A stretch of 56,044 nucleotides of DNA from contig RFFC02000004.1 in NCBI GenBank assembly GCA_005518205.2, positions 203,347 to 259,390 of the forward strand, read 5' to 3'. The notes beneath the pieces were generated by a model. The model had not been told where the DNA came from. It worked only from the letters and a program-made list of their open reading frames with translations, and searched no databases. Both the position numbers and the translations under genes were made by a program. Below are positions 50,104 to 56,044 of the stretch, piece after piece. This DNA comes from Hormoscilla sp. GUM202 (lineage in GTDB: Bacteria > Cyanobacteriota > Cyanobacteriia > Cyanobacteriales > Desertifilaceae). Numbering within the stretch: position 1 is the stretch's first letter; the number at the start of each line of letters is the position of its first letter.

Positions 50104-50134
50104 TTGAGACCACCACATGTCGCCTTGCTATAAT
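50104..50134 (+). promoter_or_regulatory. Putative promoter of the DUF433/DUF5615 operon
   Basis: TTGAGA at 50104 and a perfect TATAAT at 50129-50134 are 19 bases apart, 26 bases before the DUF433 start codon. The spacing is slightly long. Confidence 0.45.
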
Positions 50135-50159
50135 AGAAAAAATACACCCATCGCTAACT

Positions 50160-50453
50160 ATGTCAACAGTCATTGATATTGGCACTTTAATCGACCGCCA
50201 TCCGGGAATACATGGCGGTTGTCCGATAATTGCGAGCACTGGAGTAACGGTGCGACGGATTGTTATTTGGTACCAACAAGGGTTAACTGCAGAAGAAATT
50301 GCAGATGAGATCGGTCATCTGACCTTGGGACAGGTTTATGCAGCCTTGACATATTACCATATGAACAAAAATGAAATTGATGCTGACATTGCCGCAGAGG
50401 AAGCAGAAGCCGATCGAATATATGCCTTACATAAAAGTGGAGAACTTTTATGA
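50160..50453 (+). CDS. DUF433 family antitoxin
   Basis: ATG 50160 gives a 97-aa protein (MSTVIDIGTLIDRHPGIHGG). The DUF433 pattern is clear: HPGIHGGCPIIASTGVTVRR, IVIWYQQGLTAEEIADEIGH and LTLGQVYAALTYYHMNKNEI, which form a compact helix-turn-helix. The acidic C-terminus (DIAAEEAEADRIY) would bind the toxin. Its stop overlaps the ATG of the DUF5615 toxin by four bases (ATGA). This is a VapB-like antitoxin that probably represses its own promoter. Reading further upstream (to 49977) runs through repeat DNA and was rejected. Confidence 0.9.
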   Translation: MSTVIDIGTLIDRHPGIHGGCPIIASTGVTVRRIVIWYQQGLTAEEIADEIGHLTLGQVYAALTYYHMNKNEIDADIAAEEAEADRIYALHKSGELL

Positions 50454-50818
50454 GCCAAATTAGATTATATATGGATGAGGATTCAACTTCACGCTCTCTA
50501 AGGTTGGCTCTGCAAAATCGTGGTGTGGATGTCATAACGACTTTGAATGTCAATAGATTGAAGTATCCTGATGAAGAACAGCTAAGATGGGCTACTGAGC
50601 AGGGTCGTGTCTTGTACAGTTCTAATATTAGAGATTTTTATCGTTTGCACGCGACTTTTTTGCTCGAAGGTTGGGAACACTCAGGCATTATTCTGGTACA
50701 GCAACAGCGTTACTCGATCTGGGTCTTGATGCGTGCTATTTTGACATTAATCGCGCGTCGGTCAGCAGCAGAAATGGTAAACCAGGTCGTGTTTATCCGT
50801 GATTGGATTGAACCATAA
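50450..50818 (+). CDS. DUF5615 PIN-like toxin
   Basis: The 122-aa protein starts MSQIRLYMDEDSTSRSLRLA, with the first acidic cluster (MDED), then GVDVITTLNVNRLKYPDEEQ and RVLYSSNIRDFYRLH, with the S/T-x-N-x-x-D motif of DUF5615/Mut7-C PIN-like nucleases. It would cleave RNA when released from the DUF433 partner. The usual fourth Asp (often HAG or G-I-I) region reads HSGIILVQQQRYS, typical of the family. The operon appears intact, unlike most of the conflict genes in this window. Confidence 0.9.
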   Translation: MSQIRLYMDEDSTSRSLRLALQNRGVDVITTLNVNRLKYPDEEQLRWATEQGRVLYSSNIRDFYRLHATFLLEGWEHSGIILVQQQRYSIWVLMRAILTLIARRSAAEMVNQVVFIRDWIEP

Positions 50819-50860
50819 AAGCCCGATGGTCGCCATCGCCCCCGCCACCAGAGGAGAAAC

Positions 50861-50978
50861 CGGGTTTCTGATCTTCTTTGTGCATCGATCGCCTAACGGG
50901 TAAAAGAAACCCGGTTGATGGCCACCGGTTGTCGCCGCCCCGCCCCACAAGCAAGGACTAAAGTCCTGACTACGAACA
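50861..50978. repeat. GAAACCCGG hairpin followed by a GTTCGTAGT-type palindrome
   Basis: GAGAAACCGGGTTTCTGATC (50861) pairs with AAAGAAACCCGGTT (50902). Then GCAAGGACTAAAGTCCTGACTA followed by CGAAC (50951-50977 region) is one unit of the compensated-arm family. It lies between the convergent toxin and kinase genes. Confidence 0.7.
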
Positions 50979-50993
50979 ATTTACTCGCACAAT

Positions 50994-52817
50994 TTACTTA
51001 AAGTTAGTATCCCAGACAGAGAAGTAAATGCGATCGCCATCTATTCTCCGGATGACGCCTTTTAAGTTTCTGCCTTTAAAGTCGTAGGAATCGGACTTAC
51101 GCTGATGCACATTTTTGAGTTTCCTATTAACCTTACTCCCCTGTGCGCCACTGCCAAGCAGCATCCCATTAACAACCGCGCTCATCGTCAATTTGTCTAC
51201 GGATTGAGAAAAGAATACCTCGCTTTGGCGGACTTGCCCAGAATTGGGGTCAACTAAGTACCTTAAAGTTGTTTTCTCATCCACTGTCTGATAAATCAAA
51301 GCGCGGGTATTACCCTCACCAGCAGAGATTTGAGTTGGCTGACCCAGATCCTCTATAATCTCACTTTCATCTATACCAATGAAATAGCCTCGCGCAACTT
51401 TGATTGTATTCGGGGCCGCTGATGGAATTTCTGGCAGTTCAGGTTTCTTGGGTGCAGGTCGTGAGGGAGTTTCTGGTAACTGAACTGGTTCTGGGGGAAC
51501 CTGGGTCACCGGAGGAGAGGTAGGAGGTTTCGGTGATGGTTTTGGTTTCTGGGGTCGAGGAGTAGACGGTTTTTTTGGAAGTTCTGGTTCTGATATGGTC
51601 GGTTCTTCTGCTACCGGGGAAGCAGGAGATTCAGGTTCCTCTGTCGGTTCCTCTGTCGGTTCCTCTGTCGGTTCTTCTGCTACGGGAGGAGTATCTGGGG
51701 CAGGTGTGACGGGCGTCCGATTAGATGGTGCGGGTCTTGGCGTAAGGACTTTGGGTTTAGGATCTTGGGGCTTGAACAAATTAACCGCAACCATGACTAG
51801 GAAGAGGCCGATCGCCACCATACCAAAGATTGGCAGCAGACCAGGCCCTTTGCGAGAGGAACTTGAGGGTTTAGCATGGGAGACTGTCTGCGGTCCAGAT
51901 TGGTGGTTGGCAAATCTGACAGTTGTAGCGCTTTCCGTAGCGTTTGACTCTTTTAGGCTAGCTGCTTCTTGGAGTGTTGGTATTTGGATTCTCGTCGCCC
52001 CTGCTGATGCATCGGCCAACAATTGCAGCCATGCATCAATAGTAGCAGGTCGATCGCCCGCTTCGACCGCCATTCCCTGCATCACCGCCTGAGAAACAGC
52101 CTCACTCAACTGGGGTTGCAACTCCTTGGGGGACTGAAGGGGTTGGCGATCGCGCAAAGCAGCAGAGACGGGTGATTTTGCCGTCAAGATAGCATAGAGA
52201 GTAGCCGCCAAAGCATAAACATCGGTAGCGGGAATGCGTTTGCCCTGGAGAAGATACTGCTCGATCGGGGCATAACCATCAGAAACGAAGCTAGTATGAG
52301 TCTGGGTAAAATTAGCTTGATACTCCCGGGCAATACCGAAATCAATCAGCACCACATCATCAGTCCCCTGGCGCAGCATAATATTATCGGGCTTCACATC
52401 CCGATGCAGCAAGCCATTTTCATGAACTACCTGCAAGGCCGAACCAATCTGCTGGATGTATTGAATAGCCGTCGCTTCTGGTAGAGGATGGTTAGGAAAC
52501 ACCAGATTTCCCAAAGTTTGACCCTGGATGTAATCCATCACCATGTAGGGAATGCCATCTTCAGAGAAAAAGTCACTGACGCGGACAATATGGGGATGGA
52601 CAAATAAAGCTAAACGTCTGGCCTCATCCTGAAACTTGCGCTGGTACTCAGCAAATTTGGGATGCTGGCGCACAGACTCATTCAGAGTTTTAATTACCAC
52701 CACCTGATTCAGGTAGTGATGAGTAGCTTTGAAGGTGACCCCAAAACCACCTTGGCCCAGTTGTCGATCGAGAGTATATTTGCCTCCCTGCAATGTTTTG
52801 CCAATCAGCCCGTCCAT
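50994..52817 (-). CDS. Serine/threonine protein kinase (Hanks type), membrane-anchored
   Basis: The 607-aa protein phosphorylates Ser/Thr in signalling. Residues 10-270 are the kinase: glycine loop [19 protein letters not shown] with the ATP lysine, catalytic [31 protein letters not shown] with DFG and activation loop, and GYAPIEQYL. One membrane span lies at about 325-347 ([19 protein letters not shown]). A Pro/Glu/Thr-rich spacer (EEPTEEP repeats) of about 100 residues follows. The C-terminal about 120 residues ([40 protein letters not shown]) resemble a small lipoprotein-like sensor outside the membrane. The organisation is typical of cyanobacterial kinases; the signal is unknown. Confidence 0.93.
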   Translation of the reverse strand: MDGLIGKTLQGGKYTLDRQLGQGGFGVTFKATHHYLNQVVVIKTLNESVRQHPKFAEYQRKFQDEARRLALFVHPHIVRVSDFFSEDGIPYMVMDYIQGQTLGNLVFPNHPLPEATAIQYIQQIGSALQVVHENGLLHRDVKPDNIMLRQGTDDVVLIDFGIAREYQANFTQTHTSFVSDGYAPIEQYLLQGKRIPATDVYALAATLYAILTAKSPVSAALRDRQPLQSPKELQPQLSEAVSQAVMQGMAVEAGDRPATIDAWLQLLADASAGATRIQIPTLQEAASLKESNATESATTVRFANHQSGPQTVSHAKPSSSSRKGPGLLPIFGMVAIGLFLVMVAVNLFKPQDPKPKVLTPRPAPSNRTPVTPAPDTPPVAEEPTEEPTEEPTEEPESPASPVAEEPTISEPELPKKPSTPRPQKPKPSPKPPTSPPVTQVPPEPVQLPETPSRPAPKKPELPEIPSAAPNTIKVARGYFIGIDESEIIEDLGQPTQISAGEGNTRALIYQTVDEKTTLRYLVDPNSGQVRQSEVFFSQSVDKLTMSAVVNGMLLGSGAQGSKVNRKLKNVHQRKSDSYDFKGRNLKGVIRRIDGDRIYFSVWDTNFK

Positions 52818-53090
52818 AGTTCCCCTAGATTCATAGTACCTATAGCTTAGTTTAGCTCAAATCCACCATCTACGGTCCGCAGACGGCCCGAAAAATCAGA
52901 CAACCCCCGATCGTCCAGCAGCCGACCCTAGCCATCTCCCACCGGTTGCGACCAGTCATAAACCTAGCGAGACCGAGATTACCACAGAACCCGCTGCACG
53001 TCATTATTGCCAAAGATTTACTTTCCGACGAACCCAGGTCGCCTTATCCCAGTGCTATAATACTCAAAATAAGTTAAGTAAGGGCCAAAT

Positions 53091-53494
53091 ATGAGCACGA
53101 CTACAGACATCCGCCAACGGGCGATCGAGTTAATTGAGCAATTACCGAACTCAAGGCTAAGCGCCGATTAACTATCTGGAATCTCTGTCTCAATCTAGTT
53201 CTGAAGAAGCTGCGTTACTACAAATCATCCAGCGATGCGCGACAAGGGGTACGGCGTGTAGCGCGAGTGCATCGTAGCCGTGATGACTGTCGAGGAGCAA
53301 AAACGCCTAGACGAATTGCGCGTTCGAGCCGGAATGGTCAGAATTAACCGCAGCAGAATATCAAGAATTACTGATCTACGAAGACTTGCGCGAACAGCAA
53401 AATCTAGAGCGAATCGAAGCCTTGATGAAATTGGCAGAAATCAGAAATACTGACTTAGCCACCTTGAATAACCAGTTAAATACTGATTCTATGA
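53091..53494 (+). pseudogene. Cyanobacterial small helical protein (antitoxin-like), broken by a palindrome
   Basis: From ATG 53091 the frame reads MSTTTDIRQRAIELIEQLPN, then is interrupted. Matching parts continue in other frames: SSEEAALLQIIQR, then after 53233 a 43-bp palindrome, then LTAAEYQELLIYEDLREQQN and LERIEALMKLAEIRNTDLAT with LNNQLN. Together they give the layout of a common cyanobacterial hypothetical protein of about 120 aa with an antitoxin-like N-terminus. At least two frame changes and the palindrome insertion kill it. Confidence 0.65.
53233..53275. repeat. Conserved-core palindrome, unit E (inside a broken gene)
   Basis: CGATGCGCGACAAGGGGTAC followed by GGCGTGTAGCGCGAGTGCATCG has CGATG/CATCG ends. 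On the minus strand the core reads GCGCTACACGCCGTACCCC. It is the inverted twin of the unit at 54334-54380 and interrupts the coding relic at 53091-53494. Confidence 0.75.
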
Positions 53495-53520
53495 CCGCAC
53501 CCCAGAAGAGGATATATCCG

Positions 53521-53715
53521 ATGATAACTGATAAGGTTTGGCAAGACACCAACCTCGTCAACAGCTTTCTCACTGGCCTTAGGGGTGGTGTTCCCTTCGC
53601 TGCTGAACAGATTAACATCCCGCCAAAAGCGATCGCCCATACAAGGATATTGGCAAAAAGATGGCCGTCGCCGCGACGGCCAGAGCCGTGGGAACGAGGG
53701 TGCGGCGCGTTTTGA
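53521..53715 (+). pseudogene. SAM-dependent methyltransferase, N-terminal remnant
   Basis: From ATG 53521 the frame reads MITDKVWQDTNLVNSFLTGL and RGGVPFAAEQI, matching the N-terminus of a cyanobacterial class I methyltransferase family (xKWQDxNLVxxFLTGVRGxIPxAAEQ). The similarity ends near 53620. The remainder (RWPSPRRPEPWERG) comes from a GC-rich palindromic repeat. No SAM-binding motif remains. Confidence 0.6.
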
Positions 53716-53747
53716 TAGAATGAAATAGCCCTAAAAATGCTGCTCGT

Positions 53748-54239
53748 CTAACTCTGCAAAAACTTATTCACCTTATCCAAAACATTGTTAATCGAGCGTT
53801 TGAGCTGATTCTTGTTACTCCACTTGAGGAAAGCCTGTTCGTACTCTTCGGACGTCTCTTGATACAGATTCCAGACATTAAGGCCAAGCCCTAGTCCCCA
53901 GACTAATAAAATATATAGAGACCAGGAAATAGTGCCAGAAGTGAGGAAATTGAGCAGCAGCAAAAAAGTATTGACGATCAGATAGGTGCCAAACTTTTTC
54001 TGAAACATGCGGCGGCGGGAGAGATTAAACTCCTGCCGTTGTTGCAGTTCACCTCTGCGAGATAACCATTCCTGTTCGGCTAATTGGAGATTTTCCGGGG
54101 AAATATCTAACTCGGCAGCGATTTCCCAAAGCTGTTCCCGGGAAAAATCATCATTGTGAGCTTGACGGGCGATCGCCAATTGCAGAATTTGCTGGAGATA
54201 TTCTTGGCGATAAGATGGGGGTGTTGGGGATACTGACAT
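53748..54239 (-). CDS. 2TM domain protein
   Basis: ATG 54239 gives MSVSPTPPSYRQEYLQQILQ (163 aa); an upstream ATG at 54269 adds 10 unlikely residues. An N-terminal helical domain (LAIARQAHNDDFSREQLWEI, AAELDISPENLQLAEQEWLS) precedes two adjacent hydrophobic spans (GTYLIVNTFLLLLNFLTSG and WSLYILLVWGLGLGLNVWNL). A charged tail follows. This is the 2TM domain family (PF13239) in which an N-terminal SHOCT-like or LytTR-like part is attached to a membrane hairpin; function unknown. It stands alone. Confidence 0.85.
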   Translation of the reverse strand: MSVSPTPPSYRQEYLQQILQLAIARQAHNDDFSREQLWEIAAELDISPENLQLAEQEWLSRRGELQQRQEFNLSRRRMFQKKFGTYLIVNTFLLLLNFLTSGTISWSLYILLVWGLGLGLNVWNLYQETSEEYEQAFLKWSNKNQLKRSINNVLDKVNKFLQS

Positions 54240-54333
54240 AATTAGACCTGTGATCTGATAAGAGTGCATTGGCTCCCAAGGTAATTATAGCGGGAAAGGC
54301 AACAGGATTGTCAACTAGATTGTGCCCGAACTT

Positions 54334-54380
54334 TCGATGTACTCGGGGAGCGCTACTCGCCGTACCCCTTGTCGCACATC
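54334..54380. repeat. Conserved-core palindrome, unit D
   Basis: CGATGTACTCGGGGAGCGCT followed by ACTCGCCGTACCCC and TTGTCGCACATCG: CGATGT/ACATCG ends with the core GCGCTACTCGCCGTACCCC. It is the intergenic inverted twin of the copy at 53233. Confidence 0.8.
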
Positions 54381-54538
54381 GACGTCACATAAGCGGGCGA
54401 TATCGGGATTCTTGAAACCGAACTCCAGGGGTCGGATAATACCACCACCCGGAGATTAAAGCGGGTTTGACATTTCATTACAATAAAAACATCACGAGAG
54501 GGACAAGCCCCTCGCAGCTGAGAACAGAGGTAGAGAAA

Positions 54539-55663
54539 ATGAACGGCAACATTCCTGTAGGCAATATATTTGGGATTCCCTTCTATGTGAATCCATCATG
54601 GTTTTTAGTCTTGGGCTTAGTGACCTTGGACTATGGCAGCGCACTGGCGGCTCAATTTCCAGCAATGGGTGGGCCATTACCCTGGCTGTGGGGATTGGTT
54701 GCAGCGCTGTTGCTGTTCGCCTCGGTCTTAGCCCACGAATTGGGACACAGCTTTGTCGCCATCGGCCAGGGAATAGAAGTCAGATCCATCACTCTGTTTC
54801 TGTTCGGCGGTTTAGCCAGCCTGGAAAGAGAGTCCAAAACCCCAGGGGAAGCCTTCTGGGTCGCGATCGCGGGTCCTGCGGTCAGCATAATCCTGTTTGT
54901 TCTGCTGACCGCCATCAACCTGACAGCCCCATTCACCGGGCCAGTAGCAGCGATTTTCGGACTGCTAGCCTACATCAACCTAGTGCTAGCCCTGTTTAAC
55001 CTGATTCCCGGCTTACCCCTGGATGGCGGTAATATCCTCAAGGCCCTAGTCTGGAAAATCACGGGCAATCCTTACAAAGGAGTCGTTTTTGCTAGCCGCG
55101 TCGGTCAAATACTGGGTTGGGTTGGCATCATCATTGGTTCTTTGTCACTCCTAGGCATTAGCAACTACGGTAGCTTCTGGACTATGTTAATCGGTTGGTT
55201 CCTGCTGCAAAACGCCGGGCGATCGGCCCAGTCAGCCGCGATCGCGGATACACTAGCAGGACTAAAAGCCGAAGATGCGGTAACTCCCAATAGCCCAATT
55301 GTGGCAGCTAACTTGTCCCTGAGAGAATTTGCGAACGACTTCGTAATTGGCAATGAGAAGTGGCGCAAATTCCTGGTTATCGATGAGTGGGGACAACTGA
55401 TCGGCAGCATCAAGGTAGAGGACATGAAAACTATCCCCACATCTAACTGGCCCCAAACTCAGGTCAAGCAACTGACCCAAGCGATCGCAGGATCCACAAC
55501 AGTTCGAGCCGATCAATCCCTGCTAGAAGTGGTACAACTGCTAGAACAGTTACAGCTATCTCAGCTACCCGTCGTTCGTGATAATGGCGTGCTAGTGGGA
55601 CTCCTAGAAAAAGCCCACATTTCCAGCCTGCTGCAACAAAAGGCACAAGCAAAACCTGCTTAA
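54539..55663 (+). CDS. Site-2 protease family zinc metalloprotease with CBS domains
   Basis: ATG 54539 gives MNGNIPVGNIFGIPFYVNPS (374 aa), the family's normal start; the frame to 54467 lacks an RBS. Residues 1-240 form an intramembrane protease with about six spans. The zinc ligands are in VLAHELGHSFVAIGQG (HExxH) and LIPGLPLDGGNILKALVWK (the Asp ligand). Residues 255-370 carry two CBS motifs (WRKFLVIDEWGQLIGSIKVE, QLSQLPVVRDNGVLVGLLEK), which may bind adenine nucleotides and tune activity. Such rhomboid-unrelated S2P/SpoIVFB-type enzymes cut membrane-bound anti-sigma factors or transcription factors. The substrate is unknown. Confidence 0.93.
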   Translation: MNGNIPVGNIFGIPFYVNPSWFLVLGLVTLDYGSALAAQFPAMGGPLPWLWGLVAALLLFASVLAHELGHSFVAIGQGIEVRSITLFLFGGLASLERESKTPGEAFWVAIAGPAVSIILFVLLTAINLTAPFTGPVAAIFGLLAYINLVLALFNLIPGLPLDGGNILKALVWKITGNPYKGVVFASRVGQILGWVGIIIGSLSLLGISNYGSFWTMLIGWFLLQNAGRSAQSAAIADTLAGLKAEDAVTPNSPIVAANLSLREFANDFVIGNEKWRKFLVIDEWGQLIGSIKVEDMKTIPTSNWPQTQVKQLTQAIAGSTTVRADQSLLEVVQLLEQLQLSQLPVVRDNGVLVGLLEKAHISSLLQQKAQAKPA

Positions 55664-56044
55664 TACTTGTTCATTGTTGATGGTTCATAATAATTAAGAA
55701 ACCCGGTAACTCCTGCGAAACCTGGTTTCTGGGCTACTGATAAATGAGAGGGCAATACCTCAAGGTTTTGTCACAAATACTAGCATTCCCCTGAATGCTT
55801 GAAATTCCGTTGTCCTTGGGTGCAAAACCAACCATGGCTCCTTGACAACAGCCAGAACATTCGGGGGCCTCTGAAGCTACCGGCAATGGTAAGGGCTTTA
55901 GCTGTGCGGTGTCTCCCGACCCCTAGGATCGCTACCCAGGAGATATCGGTGGGTAATAGGGGGGTGGGGATCCATCCCAGTTTTGCTTCTTGGCTGCGGG
56001 GATCCGAACGTGCTGTTACCAGCTATACTAGCCCAGAAACCCAG
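55664..56044. repeat. Repeat-filled end of the window
   Basis: No gene is seen. It contains an AAGAAACCCGGTAACTCC...GAAACCTGGTTTCT hairpin (55696-55733) and a GTGTCTCCC...CCCAGGAGA palindrome (about 55911-55945) that resembles the conserved-core family in its arms. From about 55970 to the end lies an inverted copy of 30380-30465 (CCCAGTTTTGCTTCTTGGCT, GCGGGGATCC, CCAGCTATACTAGCCCAGAA). Confidence 0.75.

Overview
The window comes from a cyanobacterium, most likely a filamentous, repeat-rich one of the Oscillatoria/Microcoleus kind. The evidence is psbU, ycf23, DUF3120, the TIGR03279-type DUF512 protein, an acyl-ACP synthetase of the Aas type, very many GCGATCGC (HIP1) octamers, and large numbers of dispersed palindromes. 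Genus is inference; no rRNA or tRNA gene was recognised.

0-14 kb is an accessory, conflict-gene region. It holds the end of an RTX protein, a TIR-like protein, a 311-bp tandem repeat array that cuts off a barnase-type RNase next to an intact barstar, an ATPase/TOPRIM pair of OLD type, a frameshifted DUF1877 gene, housekeeping ycf23, a papain-fold toxin cassette with one intact and one dead immunity gene, a truncated trypsin with its Trypco1 partner, a Uma2 protein with a long coiled coil, and an orphan antitoxin beside what looks like a PIN stub.

14-24 kb mixes core genes (DUF512, uppP, DUF3120, psbU, a VKOR-thioredoxin fusion) with decayed ones. The decayed genes are an FHA-adenylate cyclase with a nonsense codon, a collapsed PKS/thioesterase remnant, and a secreted thioredoxin-like gene carrying an ORF-less group II intron. 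An IS5-family element ends 11 bp before the next gene.

24-37 kb carries a Cas4-like nuclease fused to an FtsK translocase, with intergenic-type repeats inside its reading frame. It is followed by an SHMT-like gene paired with a dimethylglycine methyltransferase (betaine synthesis), a long repeat-filled gap, aas, ylqD, the PDH E2 gene, and an FG-GAP/LRR gene interrupted by a second ORF-less group II intron.

38-49 kb is a rearranged chemotaxis/Uma2 duplication: a cheB fragment, a Uma2 copy fused to a cheA tail, a B12 radical SAM gene, a complete RT-bearing group II intron, a pilB/gspE gene broken by a 111-bp MITE with an 8-bp target duplication, intact cheB, and a second Uma2 copy with identical DNA. 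49-56 kb holds a hydro-lyase-like protein, a DUF433/DUF5615 toxin-antitoxin pair, a Ser/Thr kinase, two more gene remnants, a 2TM protein and a site-2 protease.

The strongest unexplained signal is the palindromic repeats. One family (GTTCGTAGTAA + hairpin) changes its arms in a compensated way from locus to locus and has expanded inside a protein-coding gene. A second family has a conserved core (GCGCTANNCGCNNTANCCC) between locus-specific inverted arms, with one unit nested inside another. Mobile DNA appears to be actively remodelling genes here: introns, MITEs, IS and palindromes sit in or beside many of the broken genes.
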